64,000 nt of DNA from Gigantopelta aegis (taxonomy: Eukaryota > Mollusca > Gastropoda > Neomphalida > Peltospiridae): positions 43,189,751 through 43,253,750 of the forward strand of contig NC_054704.1 in assembly GCF_016097555.1 (NCBI RefSeq). The letters run 5' to 3'. The notes beneath the pieces were generated by a model. The model saw only the letters and a list, made by a program, of their open reading frames with translations. It was not told where the DNA came from and did not search any database. Position 1 is the first letter of the stretch, and every line of letters begins with the position of its first letter. Positions 23,164 through 36,300 of this stretch are shown here, in pieces. A program made the translations under genes and the position numbers.

Positions 23164-24694
23164 TACTCTTCAAAAAAAGAAACGCAAAAGGGTACAAATG
23201 GGTTATAACTCCGATTTTATGTTTCCTACCGGTTCCTGCTTTGTGAATATAAGGTCATTGCATGTCCCAAACACATTCCAACGGTTACATTCGATAAAAC
23301 GCAGCTACTGTACAATAAAGTTCCAAAATGTGAATATTCACAAAAACGCAGCCACGTGCAAACCATGTCACCACTGCACGTGCGTTGTCTGCACGTGCAA
23401 CATGAACACCGACAGTATAAAAGTGCAGGGTGTTCACTTGCCTGGCCTCTGTATCTGGCCGACAGTTGACAATCCAGGACATGCCACGTCTCAGTGAACC
23501 GCAGAGAAACAATGCCATCGGCCGACTAGACGCAGGCGAATCCAGAACGGCCGTTGCCAGGGCATTCCATGTGTCCCCAAGCACCATCTCCAGACTGTGG
23601 GACCGTTACCAGCAACATGGATCAACACGTGACCTCCCTAGATCCGGTCGACCACGGGTCACTACCCCCGGGCAGGACCGCTACATCCGGGTACACCACC
23701 TTCGGGAACGATTGACTACTGCCACCTCCACAGCCGCAGCAATACCAGGTTTGCGCAGGATATCCGACCAGACCGTACGGAACCGCCTACGTGAGGTAGG
23801 AATTCGTGCCAGACGTCCAGTTCGAGGTGTCATCTTAACACCACAACACCGTCGACTCCGACTGCAGTGGTGCCAGATTCATCGACAATGGCCTCAACTG
23901 CGATGGAGACAGGTGTGGTTCAGTGACGAGTCCCGATTTCTGCTCCGACGTCATGATGGAAGATGTCGCGTGTATAGGCGTCGTGGTGAACGTTATGCGG
24001 CAAACTGCGTGCAGGAAGTGGACAGATTCGGCGGGGGTAGTGTCATGGTGTGGGCAGCCATCTCACACACTGGCAGAACTGACCTGGTCCACGTGCAGGG
24101 CAACCTGAATGCACAGGGCTACATTGACCAGATCCTCCGGCCACACATCGTTCCAGTTATGGCCAACGCCAACGCCAACGCAGTGTTCCAACATGACAAC
24201 GCCAGGCCTCACACAGCACGTCTCACAACGGCTTTCCTACAGAACAACAACATTAATGTCCTTCCTTGGCCATCGATATCACCGGATTTGAACCCAATTG
24301 AGCATCTATGGGACGAGTTGGACCGACGCCTCCGACAGTGACAACCACAGCCCCAGACCCTGCCCGAGCTGGCAGCAGCCTTGCAGGCCGAGTGGGCCAC
24401 CATCCCCCGGGACGTCATCCGTACTCTGGTTGCTTCAATGGGCAGGCGGTGCCAGGCAGTTGTCAACACACGCGGAGGCCACACCCGATATTGACTCCAG
24501 ATGACCTTGACCTTGGTGGTGCTCCAGATGACCTTGACCTTGGTGGTGTGTCCTATCACTTACTCACAATGGACTAGAGTGAATTGTGAACAATCCTGCA
24601 ACATTTGGTAATTATCGGACTCACCATTCAATAATTAATTCAATTCTCCAAATGTTACGACAATGTGGTTTTGCGTTTCTTCTTTTGAAGAGTA
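23164..24694 (+). mobile_element. Tc1/mariner element, copy 1 (1531 bp)
   Basis: Terminal inverted repeats TACTCTTCAAAAAAAGAAAC and its complement (one mismatch) are flanked by TA on both sides. Apart from small changes it matches copy 2 (57285-58782). The 33-bp excess is fully explained by a 6-bp AACGCC expansion in the coding region and a 27-bp duplication of the ATGACCTTGACCTTGGTGG block after it. The element is clearly GC-richer than its surroundings. Confidence 0.95.
23481..24341 (+). pseudogene. Tc1-type DD34E transposase, nonsense-truncated
   Basis: The ATG at 23481 (MPRLSEPQRNNAIGRLDAGE) opens a cut-and-paste transposase. It has an N-terminal paired-type HTH region, GRPR motif, and the catalytic triad in FSDESRF, QHDNARPH and SPDLNPIEHLW. 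A CGA-to-TGA change stops it at 286 aa, after the last catalytic residue but about 50 residues early; copy 2 has CGA there. Without that stop the frame would run to 24494. A two-residue NA expansion precedes VFQHD. CpG decay explains the nonsense change. Confidence 0.92.
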
Positions 24695-25967
24695 TATATT
24701 ATTAAATTTCATTGCTTACAAGCTTTCTAAGTAAGTTATTCCTGTTGCTGGCACCTTTTATTTAGTATGATGCAGCAGTGGTATTATTTGTTTATTTATA
24801 CATGTACTCACAAAATCAGGGGCCTAATGTATTATTAGGTATAAATGGATTCATGCGAACACACTATGCTGTCCAGCCAGTGTGTAAAGCAGTTCTGTGC
24901 GTCATACATGCATGAACGTAAAAAATTATCACATTCAGTTTATAAGTGTATTACATACATATTGCATATAAAATTCAATACCATAAATGGCTAATTAATA
25001 ATATTTTTATAACAAAATGTCCATGATATCAGAAGGACATCAATCATGCTTTAACACAAGCAATTACTCTTGCTCACACAAAATGATTTCCACATGCGTG
25101 AAAAACTGCAACCTCATCTCACACTGGTATCAATAATTTATTTTATCGTACTAAAAATTACTGTGAATTTGAAACGGAGCAATTGCTTGTCTATATTGCT
25201 CATCATCGATTGTCAAAGCATAAAGATCGAGACATCAAACTTATAAAGAGGTAAGCAAATGTTGTTCACATATAGATGATTTTGGATTTAGTTCTTTGTA
25301 ATATATATCCCATCCAATTTAATCAGTGTACATGCCAAAACACACACACTGCATAATTTATTATTAATATCTAGATATGAAAGAGCCTGTATGACACATA
25401 AGATATAACTACTAGTATATAGACATATTAGAATTTTCAAAACTACACTCTAGCATGTTTGCCGCACATCAAGTGATCATGCAATAGATGTAAACATATA
25501 TATAGCTTTTTAACAAAGGTCTTAGATCAGCAATATTGATAGTTTATTCATGATCATGATCACTCCAAAATAAACCTTTATATAGTAGGACTGGACTTCA
25601 CAGAGATGTCATGTGACCATGCAGTTAAGATTAATTAACCAATGTACACAGACAACGTTCGGTGAATTTCAAAACATGAGATTGATTTCTCATTGTATAA
25701 ACGAACAATTCTCATTGTATAAACGAACAGGTATTGTATGGGTATTGTATGGTTTCGGTTCAAGTCAGTGAACAGTTCATAGACCTGGGGTTTTTTTAAT
25801 ATACAGCTAAAAATGTTTTAAAGGAATATATATATATATATGTAACTGAATGCTTAGTTTAACTACAATATGAGTGATGAGATACAAAACTGACTTATTA
25901 ACAAATGGGGTACAGCTAATGGTTTCATTATATGAGGATAATACAAAATACCTTTGGAACACCAATG
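24695..25967. other. Intergenic, no feature
   Basis: AT-rich. A small tandem duplication of TTCTCATTGTATAAACGAAC lies near 25690-25730. Nothing else recognised. Confidence 0.5.
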
Positions 25968-26350
25968 CATAGCTCATTTGCATCAAAAGGAACCAATGAA
26001 TTGGCATATAACTCTATAATGAATAATGTCAAAATTTATATTAAAACATATTGAGTTTAAAACCCATACCAAGTCAAATAACATTTGTTACTAAAACTTT
26101 CTATGCAATTAAAAACGTTTAATCTCATTTTTAATACAGGAGTGAAGACAAAATGCTAGAACAGCCAAAGTAATTGATAATGCAATACTCAGAGACTAAA
26201 GTTAGAACTGTGCATGTTTTACCATGTGGCTGTTCCATCAGTTGTCTTCATAGCTGTATCAAAAATAAGATTTAACCTATGCAATTTGACAGTAATTTGT
26301 AAAGAAAGTTGTTGTTTTTTATACGGGAAAAAAATTATTTCAGTTTTTTA
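25968..26350. repeat. Dispersed repeat R, copy 1
   Basis: It starts TTTGCATCAAAAGGAACCAA then TGAATTGGCATATAACTC, and continues with GAGTTTAAAACCCATACC and ACAGGAGTGAAGACAAAAT. The same order occurs at 36829-37216 and in the element at 38574-39752, whose two ends are inverted, so R is probably a MITE family. Confidence 0.65.
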
Positions 26351-27325
26351 TTTAATTCAGTTGGATGCAGTTAACCAGGAGGGGACATGGAACCACCTCC
26401 GATCACACCTCTTTTCCCCATCACCTTTTATATTTGCCTGTCGCCCCATAACACAACTCCCCCTACACCATTGACTCACAAACACAAATTATTTGTTAAT
26501 TATACCTTTTTTTTCTATGATTCTGAAAGACTATAAATTGAAAGTAAACTTCATTTTAATTTGTTTTAGTTTTTATGCCGTCAGCTGTACTATTATCTGG
26601 TTATTGAAGTTACATGATTGTTACACCTTCTGGCAAAACAGTCTTCACACATACTTGCCAAAATTATATAGTCATATGTTTTAACATAAAAACCTTTCTT
26701 GGATTATGTACATATATTCATTAAAAGTATGACTGCATGGTATATTTTTTAACCAAACAATTTTACCATGTCTATTATAACCAATGATGTACAAGCCAAC
26801 TAATAAGACATCAAAATTGTTATATATATATTCACGTTACAGAAATGTTGTAAATTGCCTTAAATAATTTTTAGCATTTTTATAAATAAGCACAACTAGC
26901 AAACATAAAAACATGTTTTGATAAAACACTGAACAGGTTTATTTTGAAATGTTCTGTCTGTAATCGAATCCACTAAATGTTTCAGCTACCGAAATTGGTG
27001 ACTTTACTGATAATATTTATGGCTGATGCAACAGTTATGGATGCTCATGAGAAGGGTACAAATGGTAATAAAAAGATAGCTATTTGCATAACAACTGTCT
27101 CTTTATAAACATTGATACACATTAGAACCAAATTGTGTATGCCCATTGACACTGATCGCCTATGCCAAGTACAATACTTTAAAAAAATACAATTCAGGCG
27201 AGTCAAAAATTACATGGGCAAGTCAAAATGCTGCCATGACTCACCTGAATGGCAAGTAAAAAAAAATCACACCCTGTGTAACTAAATATAGTTTTCAGTT
27301 GTTTCTTTTTAGATGAAAAAAGAAG
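26351..27325. other. Intergenic, no feature
   Basis: AT-rich non-coding DNA. Nothing recognised on either strand. Confidence 0.5.
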
Positions 27326-27628
27326 AAGTTTGTTTTGTTTAACGACACCACTAGAACATTGATTTATTAATCATCGGTTACTGGATGTTAAACATATGGT
27401 CATATTTGACAGTCATAGAGGAAACCTGCTACATTTTTCCATTAGTAGGAAGGGATCTTTTATATACACCATCCCACAGACAGGACAGCACATACCACAG
27501 CCTTTGATATACCAGTCGTGGTGCACTGGCTGGAACAAGAAATAGCTCAATGGGCCCACCGACGGGGATCGATCCTAGACCGACTGTGCATCAGGCATGC
27601 GCTTTACCACTGGGCTACATCCTGCCCC
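27326..27628 (-). mobile_element. SINE, group A head with tail 2
   Basis: Left edge AAGTTTGTTTTGTTTAACGA, right edge GGGCTACATCCTGCCCC, in full-length order on the minus strand. Confidence 0.9.
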
Positions 27629-28619
27629 TTCTTTCTAGATGAATACATATAAATATACAAGCATCTAGATTAGTGACACATGTGGACAACAAACTCGGGC
27701 TACATTCATGCATAAATTAAGACAGATTTGAATACAGAAATGGAAATAAATTTCATAAACAATTATCATATAAATATGAAACATTATTCTGACATGCCAA
27801 GGGACCTAACTCCATAAAAATAAGACTTGACGTGTCTCCAACAAACCCCAGGCTACAACTTTTTAAATCTAATGACTTTAAAAGAAATAATTATGTACTT
27901 AACAAAATGAATATTCTACTGATCTCTAGTGGTAAAACCTTCAGGATACTAGCTGCAGATTTCTAAAATTAAACAATGCCATGACCCCCCCCCCTATCTC
28001 CCCCCTCATGTAGTATGTTGTAGTTTGTACATTAAAAAACCCCAACAATAATTGTGAATGGCCCCTTATCACAATTAAAATAGAACATAAAATAAAATAT
28101 ATCAGTTAATTAGTTCCCCTGGTTTATCTGCCTAGTATACATGTACCTACACCATACCTGCTTAATTAGCATTACCGGCGTCAGGGAGTGCGACAGTGAT
28201 TAAACACTGTATGTGATTGACCTCGTTAGATTCAGAGATGATTTACCAGTTACAGGTGTCATTACAAGCATTAAAGTTTATTGTTGTCTTTCCTGAAGGG
28301 TGCATACAGGATAGCATGCTTGAACTTCAAATGCGATAAATTGGATATAACTACAGTAAAAGCCCTTTATTTAACTGGTCACACCTACTTGACCAAGTAA
28401 AAAATAATTATGTGCTTTACATGCATATATTTTAGACATAATCTGAATATAACTACAAATGATATGGAAACTGTCCTGAATGTGCTGGCACTATACAATG
28501 CTGCCAGCTAATAACACAGCCTTTTTAATGACTACAATCACACATTAAATGAGTACATTTTCTAGTTTACAATATCGGTATAGATCTCAATACAGTATTT
28601 AACCTTTGTATTTAAAATT

Positions 28620-28907
28620 CAGGGCTCGAACTTAAGAATTTGTTTCCCACGGCAACTTTTAAATGAATTGCTATGGGTGAAACTGCCCACTGACGGCAAT
28701 TTTGAGCCTGTCTATGGCAATTTGTCTTAAAGGTTATTTTGCTGTATGTAGACATATTTCAAATGTGTAAATATTAAATATTGACACATTATGTACACCA
28801 GGTATAAACATTTTTGCCATTGTCGAGGAGCTTTGGTGATGATCTCTACCTACTGCAATTTATATCTCAATGAGGGCAATTGCTGTTGGTGTTGTTGTTA
28901 ATCCCTG
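28620..28907. mobile_element. MITE-2 copy (CAGGGCTCGAACTTAAG), TSD AAATT
   Basis: It starts CAGGGCTCGAACTTAAGAA and ends GTTAATCCCTG. The exact 5-bp duplication AAATT lies at 28615-28619 and 28908-28912. Relatives are at 9798-10080 and 60726-61040. It is inserted at the end of the minus-strand open frame at 28898-29116. Confidence 0.85.
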
Positions 28908-29116
28908 AAATTGCGTCCATGAAAGGCTGAGAATGTGTTCTCGTCACACCACCAGGCACGGTAGTGTAGAATTTGAGAACAGGAGCCTGTACATGAACAC
29001 ATTCTTTCCTCTTCAAAACAATTAGGAAGATGTCCCCGACACCAGAACACAGTTTGGAATATATATACGTGTTTCTGGTCATTCTGATGTGGCTCTAATG
29101 TCCTTTTATTTCTCAA
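28898..29116 (-). other. Cys/Trp-rich open frame, possible exon remnant
   Basis: A minus-strand open frame of more than 70 codons encodes stretches such as HVYIFQTVFWCRGHLPNCFE and GSCSQILHYRAWWCDENTFS. The GC content is above the local level. I do not recognise a family, and splice borders are weak. The MITE at 28620 is inserted exactly at its 3' end. Confidence 0.2.
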
Positions 29117-29624
29117 TACCCAATGTATTTATTTTTCATATATATTATATATGGTAGAATTTGCTGGATTGTAAAAGCTAGTTTCAATCAATCAGTCACT
29201 ACAACCATTACAATGACCAAAAACACCTTTTATATATGTTTCAATGTTAAAATTAAAGGCTGTTAATAAAAAACATGCTATTCATGAGTCTTTTAAAAAA
29301 GTTATTGTCAGATTGACATAAAATAAGTCAGTGTAGGGCTAAAACTTACTGATATTTTCAAAATATGTTTATTTGTGTGCTTTGTGTTTGTGTCTACAAC
29401 TACTGTTTACTGCAAAACTTGATGTTGTGTATCTGATAAGTATATCATTCATGAATAAAGCTTAATAGATCTGTTTTTACAATACATGTAAATGGCTGGA
29501 TATCCTTGCAATTACCCATGTGTAATTTCAACCCTTTAATTTTAACCACATTTAACCACATTTAATCAGAAATTCTAGCTAGGTATGACCAAGGTTGATG
29601 ACAGAACTGTACCACACCATTGTA

Positions 29625-29893
29625 CACATTGATTAATTAAACATCGGCTATTGGATGTCAAACATTTGGTATTTCCGACTCATAGTTATCAGAGGAAACC
29701 CGCTACATTTTTCTTAATGCAGCAAGGGATCTTTTACATGCACTTTCCTACAGACCACAACCTTTGACCAACTGTGGTGCACTGGTTTGAACGAGAAAAA
29801 TACAATCAGTTGAATGGATCCACTGAGGTGGTTTGATCTTGCGACTCAAGCATCTCAAGTGAACGCTCAACCAACTGAGCTAAATCATGCCCC
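29625..29893 (-). mobile_element. SINE, group B head
   Basis: The minus strand begins GGGGCATGATTTAGCTCAGT and TTGGTTGAGCGTTCACTTGA, like the group B head at 21826. The tail-2 words (ATTTGACATCCAATAGCC-type) follow. Moderately diverged. Confidence 0.8.
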
Positions 29894-30146
29894 ATATATG
29901 TAATAAATTAAACATATATACATGGTAATCTTTTAATATTTTATATTTGATAAATAGTACATTTTCTCTTTGATCTTTTTAACTTTTTCTTCTACGATTG
30001 CACAAAAAATTAAAACATACCCATATGTATATGACGTTGTCTGCTCAATATAGAGCTGATAATTATTTTCATAAGTGTGAAGCTAACCATACATGTAGCT
30101 CAATGACGTCAAAGTGGCTTTTTCAGGAATAATTTATTTTTAAAAT
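29894..30146. other. Intergenic, no feature
   Basis: AT-rich spacer between two SINE copies. Confidence 0.5.
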
Positions 30147-30450
30147 GTTTAACAACATGGTCACCACTAGAGCACATTAATTTATTAATCATCAGCTATT
30201 GGATGTCAAACATTTGGTAATTCTGACAAAAAGTCTAAGAAAGGAAACCTGCTACATTTTTCAATTAGTAGCAAGGGATATTTTATATGCACCATCCCAT
30301 AGACAGGATAGCACAAACCACAGTCTTTGATAGCCAGCCATGGTACATTGGCTAGAGTGGGAAATAGCCCAATGGGCCCACCAATGGGGATCGATCCCAG
30401 ACTGACCGTGCATCAAGCGAGGGCTTTATCAATGGGCTACGTCCTGCCTG
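30147..30450 (-). mobile_element. SINE, group A head with tail 2
   Basis: CACCACTAGAGCACATTAAT at the left and a head ending GGGCTACGTCCTGCC at the right. Full-length order on the minus strand. Confidence 0.88.
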
Positions 30451-30604
30451 TTATAGGAATAATGTCACGTTGCACCTTCCTACAATAACAATAAAATCAG
30501 TGCATAACACTTCAGTTTTTAGAAAGCTAGAAAATGTTCAGTGCAAAACAGCTATTGGAATGTTTACATTTGAAGATTTTTAATGCAACCAACTGTTATA
30601 GATA

Positions 30605-30755
30605 GAGGCTATTTCATGGAGGTTTTTTTTCGAATATGATTTTTATGTCAACAAGTGATGTGAAAAACATATTTTCACGAATTGTGAAGCAATTTGAGAT
30701 CACAAGTTGACATAAAACTTGTATTTAAAAAAACCACACCATGAAATGGTCTTAT
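30605..30755. mobile_element. Fold-back MITE, almost fully palindromic
   Basis: CTATTTCATGGAGGTTTTTT with TTTATGTCAACAAGTGAT pairs with ATCACAAGTTGACATAAA and CCACACCATGAAATGG. Pairing extends inward through TTTTCACGAATTGTGAAG. A transcript would form a hairpin with arms of about 70 bp. Confidence 0.8.
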
Positions 30756-31044
30756 TTACCATATATACTAATTTTGACAAGATCTTTTGCTAAATTGTTA
30801 ATATATTTTGCTTATTCTATCGAAAACACGTAACGCCATGATGTATTTGTTCCACTGGGATATTACCATAAAATGTACATGACCATGGAGTTTTTAATAG
30901 ACATATGAATAAAAATTATCTTTATTTAATTATTAAACTAACAATTATTTAATAATATTGCTGTGCAAACATACCTGACAAAGCGATCTTACAAAAAACC
31001 CCCACAAAAACAAGACATGAATCAAACTGCAAATTAAACTTGTA

Positions 31045-31636
31045 CACTTGTACCCTGGTCATTTCGTGCCATAGTTATTTGGTCATTTCGTACCTCAATC
31101 ATTTATTGTGCAGCTTAGTTGAATGATAGATACTGATGTCACTGTTGATTATCCAACAGCAATAAGGCAGGCATAGGCAGAGAATCTGTCGACAGTGGGC
31201 TAAGATGGGGGGGGGGGGGGGGGTTCTCGTACCATATGAAATGATCATCAGTGCCATGGGCTACTTGTCAGTTCATCTTAAAAATAAACTATCACCTTCA
31301 TGTGGCAATATACATATGTTCACAAAAGTGATTTCAATAGGGTTAATGGTCACTGAAACACATTTTATCATTAATTTACTTCTCTTATTCACTTTTTTTT
31401 ATTCATTTAAACCTTAATTTGCTCACATTACAAGATATGTTTATTTGTCAACAATAAAAATAAGAAGTAGCATACAGTGACAAAAATAAGATACCGAGTA
31501 TGAACTGACTATGAGATGGTAATAAGTAGGTACGAAATGGCTATGGTATGAAATAACAGTGGTACAAAATGACCAAAGCACAAGTACAAAACGACTATGG
31601 TACAAAATGACTTTGGTACGAAATGACTAGTAACCG
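31045..31636. mobile_element. GGTWACYAGT element, one end lost
   Basis: The right end GAAATGACTAGTAACC is the terminus also found at 51597. Many subterminal GGTACGAAATGAC words and a central G run match the 51597-52178 segment when inverted. The left terminus is missing. No coding capacity seen. Confidence 0.75.
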
Positions 31637-31824
31637 ACATGACATTGTGTCATCATTATTTAGCTTTGTACTGAATCAGTTTTAGATATTTTATTGTAGT
31701 TACACTTCATAACCATTTTAAATAGATGTACAATTATTTAAAGTACTTCTTTTTTAAAATACAATCAGATGCATCAGATCAAATTTAAAACGGATGAAGT
31801 GGCACTGACCTAAATAAATATAAT

Positions 31825-31884
31825 TTTGACATCCAATAGCTAATGATTAATTAATCAATGTGCTTTAGTGGTGTCATTAAAAAA
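31825..31884 (+). mobile_element. SINE tail-2 fragment
   Basis: CATCCAATAGCTAATGATTA then AGTGGTGTCATTAAA; only the tail is present. Confidence 0.7.
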
Positions 31885-33342
31885 AATAATAATAAATTAT
31901 TCCTAAAAAAGCCACGTTGGTTGAGTATTTGCATTAGTGATTAATGTGTGGATATTTTTAAATCAAGGAACTCGAAAAATGATCGATGTAAAGGTATTTG
32001 ACTCCAAACATAGGATTGTTGTGGTATTAGTGCAGGAATCTTTGATTACCGTTTGGTAGGCAGCAACTGCGAAAAAAGTACATAGTTTGGTCTCTGACTG
32101 TAAGGGCTAATAACTGTCCAAATGTCCATCTATAGTCCATCCCATCATTCTATTAAAATGTTTTTTGTAAATAATTTCAGTTTGGTTTGACCTTTGAAGA
32201 AAAGTAAAAGTGTTTTGGAAATAACAAAGAAATACAATTTGTGTGTGCTATTTACAAATCAATTGGCTAGGCAATAAATAACTTGTAGTAAATTATATAG
32301 TATGAAAAAAATCTTTTAAAATGCGATCCCCAGGGCCCATTGGACGGACTATAGGTCTCTTACAGTCAGATTACTCAGGCTATTTATTGTGTACAAAGGC
32401 AAAATGATGCAGTTGCGACGGAAGGTGCAAAAAAGTGGTGGGGGCACACTTTTATATTTACACACTTTTACACTATTATATAGCAAATATAAAGCAAAAT
32501 ATCTTAAAAGTGTGGGGGGGGGACACATCCCCTCTTACCCTCGCCCTCCCCCTCCCCCCATTTCCTACGCCAGTGCGTTGGTACTATATAAAGTCCTGTC
32601 ATCAACCTTACAATTCATGTACTAGATGTAGTAAAACCTTGATGCTCAAAATAGCTAAGCTGCTTCAATGCAATTATTTACGTAAAGTCAACTTACCCAA
32701 GATTCCTTATTTAGGGAAAACTAGTGAATTGTCAAAGTTCAAACTTCAGTTCAGTTTCACCTGGCCAGCATTCAAGCATTGCCAAGTAAGTGTGGGTTTA
32801 AACTTTATAATAATCATTGACTAAACATGAACGTATATTCGCTTTCAAATTTGTGCTGTTAATGAATGGGGAAATATTAGACGTTACGAAATATAGTAAC
32901 ATGGATCAAACAATACTTAACAGAGCACTTGTATTTTTTTTTTTGGTCAATAACGTTAGACTAGTACAACACGTTAGAAGAGTACGCGGTATTGTAATCT
33001 AGAAATTGGTGTAGTAATCGCGCATAAACTGATGACGTCTTTATAATACATTCCAAAAACATGTTTACGCAGTTTTTACTGCTATTGAAAAAAAATGTTA
33101 TAATTTTAGTCTCAAGTTTTGTTTTGATTGCATTTAGTTATATTTATTCGATTATTTATACTACTGAATATAATGTTGAATCTGAATAAAAAATTTAATA
33201 ATCATTTCAACCAGTAATACAAACAGCAGTTTAGATAAATGTATTTAACAAAATAGTCGTTACGTAGAACACATGTTGATTTTTTAATACATTTCTGTAC
33301 TATTATCGTTTTGTTTCGTCTCTTTATATAAATAAATTAATA
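31885..33342. promoter_or_regulatory. Region upstream of TAF7
   Basis: AT-rich DNA before the TAF7 start. It should hold the promoter and 5' UTR by position. A TTTATATAAATAA stretch lies about 20 bp before the ATG, too close to be a normal TATA box for a capped leader of usual length. Confidence 0.35.
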
Positions 33343-36300
33343 ATGAATGCTCCAAAGAAAAAGGAAGGCGGTTCTGAAGCACCATTTGATCTTGAACAAG
33401 CGTTTATAATGAGATTACCACCAGTTAGTAATTTTAGGTGTTGATGGTTAATTTTCTTCTGACACTATGAGTGTGACGGTGACTGTGGCTGTGACTGAAA
33501 TGCTTGGCGCACACACACCGATTAATGCTGACTCGACTGTCGCGTTGGCATTTAAAGGGACATTCCTGAGTTTTCTGCAATTTTTAAGATGTTATCGACT
33601 AAGAGAGACTTTTTAACCATTGTAATTACATATCAAACATATTTTTCTGCATAAAATATTAGTGGCTGTATGTTAAACGTGTTTCGGATCGTTCTAATAT
33701 TTGTACTAATGACAGTAATGTCCAACCAAATTGTTAACAACTACAAAAAATTACTCTCCTACCATTAATTGCCGTTAGATTTCCTCCAAAGTTTGTCCAG
33801 ACACAAATCACAAAAAACCCACTACAAATATACAGATTCCACACACGAGACTGCAACGATGTCGCCAATATCGTCTTTGCTGAGATTGCATATAGGGAAA
33901 AATACATGCAGTTTTCTGCCGTCTGCCATGTTGCTTGTTTATGGAATACTCTTCAAGAGGGGTGAAAGCCTCCTAAGTATGTGACACAATTAATATGAAA
34001 CCAATGATCTCTAGTGGTATCATTAAAAAAATAAATAATAATAATACAAAATAATAATAAATAATATGACGTCATCATGTTTCCTTTTATATCATAACAT
34101 GTTATGATGTTGTTAGATTAAGTCCTATCCTTTCACCCCTCTTGAAGAATATTCCATAAAAAGTCAAAATGGCAGCTGGCACAAAATTACATGCTTTTTG
34201 CCCTATGTACTCTCAGCGAAGTCGATATAGGTGACATAGTTATCATCTGGTATGTCGAACCTGTGTCATTGTAATGGTTTTTTCAAGATTTCTGTCTGGA
34301 CAAACTTTGGAGGAAATTTAATGGCAATTAAAGGTAGGAGAGTAATTTTTCGTAGTTGTTAACAATTTGGTTCGGACAATAGGTTAAATTTCATTTTATT
34401 TCCTAAAATAAAAATTTTTCGTACGTACGAAATTATTTGAAGACAAAACCCAGTTTGGGCTTCTTATAAATATTAAGATGACCAGGAACACATTGAATAT
34501 ACAGACACTGATATTCTAAACAAGAAACTATATTTAATATGTAAGTTTATTCATAGAAATATTTTATTAGTCGGAAACATCTTACAATGGAGCGAACTCA
34601 GGAATGTCCCTTTAAATGATTAGTCTGAAAATGTGCACCTGAACACATCAGCCAACACGACTGTCTATTTGGGGGAAAACTGAAGATTAGATGCAATTGT
34701 AGCATCTTTGTTTTAAATAATATTCATTCTTTTACATTGTGGTAGGGATTGGTCAACAAGCATAAGCACACCTTATTACTTATTTATGCTGACACAACTA
34801 TCGCCTCCAAGAATTTGCCAGTTCGCTGCAGTATTTGTTCAAGTTGCCACAATATAGTTTTACTTTGGTCTGTTTGACATTCTCCTTTTACTTTACTAAG
34901 GTGCAAAGGATAAAATTTTAAATACTCCACTCATTTATTTTTCTTATAAAATTGTACATTAAGTGACAATAGGACGCATTCTCTCTTTTTTTGACAATCT
35001 TGTAACAAGTTTTGGTAGAGCAATTCTTTCGGTGTCAAATTCTTAGTAATTTTGAGTCAAATAAATTGGCGACATCAGCATATGATAAGGCAAGCAGTTT
35101 TTTGCCCACATGCAAATTGTTTTATGTTAGCACATTCAAATGCTAGTATTGCTTGAATCAAAACATGAATTGTAAAATGGTAATATCTTAAATAGTTCTC
35201 CATTATTTAAGTTAGGGGAGCAGTTAATCACTTCCCTCAATTGTTTTCATTGTGAGGTGCATTAAATGGTGTGTAAAATAGACACCATAAGCACAAATGT
35301 GTTGCATCGGTTGAATCTTTATTTTTCATAAATACGGTAATTGATACATATTTGCACATTTATAGTTTACCAACAGTAAAGTGACCAATTACTGGGGCAA
35401 CTTGGTAATTTTTAGGAGGCAATTTGACTACACATACTGGAGTGACATGTATCTCGGTTGATTGGATTGCGTGAATCTGTTTTGGAGTGAGTTGATCACC
35501 ATTCATTCTAGTCTCCACTAAAAATGTTAAATGTAAAACAAACAGCAATAGTTACCCATAGTGAAAAATGTCATCTGCTTCACTGAGAATGAAATTATAT
35601 AAATTTTTTAAGTTTTTTAGTTCTACATAAATTTATACAACCCCCATGAAAAATAGTTTAACCAAAAAAAAAAAAAAAAAAAAAAAAAATATATATATAC
35701 ACGCAGGTAGTTTGGTTGAATCAATGACTGTCATTGTATGTGGAAGAAAAGAGAAGAAAAAAAAAGAAAGAAAATATTTGTGATATTCAATGATATTCGA
35801 TGTAAGGTTGACAATAGTACAGTCCTGGACCATTGTTTTGGCTTCATACATACATGTATGTAATAGTATTGATACATAATTATATCTACGGTAACAGTAT
35901 ATATGACTTATATTTGATGAATGATACAATTTTTTCTAATATTTTCTTTACACATGTGAAAATAATGTTCTCTGCTGAATGTGGAACTAACCATTATTTT
36001 AGTAGGTATGAATCTAACGTAAAAAACAAACAAAAACTAATGGAATGTCATCTTTAATCTCCCTGCAGTAGCAGTAAACTGGTGCATGACATTTCCCTTT
36101 TCAAAATGCTGGGAAACATTCAATGCAAAATTATAATTGGACATTTTTTGTTTCGACATTGCTAATGACCGGATTGTATTTGAAGAAAATATCATTAAAT
36201 TAGTTTTTTCTAGTTATCAAATATGAATATGAAGTGCAATTAAGGTAAGATGTTATCGTTATTGTCAATGAAGCAAATAAGATGGTGCGTGAATGGCCTG

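Noticed and set aside
24209-24559. ORFs on the opposite strand or other frames of the two Tc1 elements (also near 58324-58665)
   Set aside because: They are frame shadows in GC-rich DNA under the transposase and its 3' flank.
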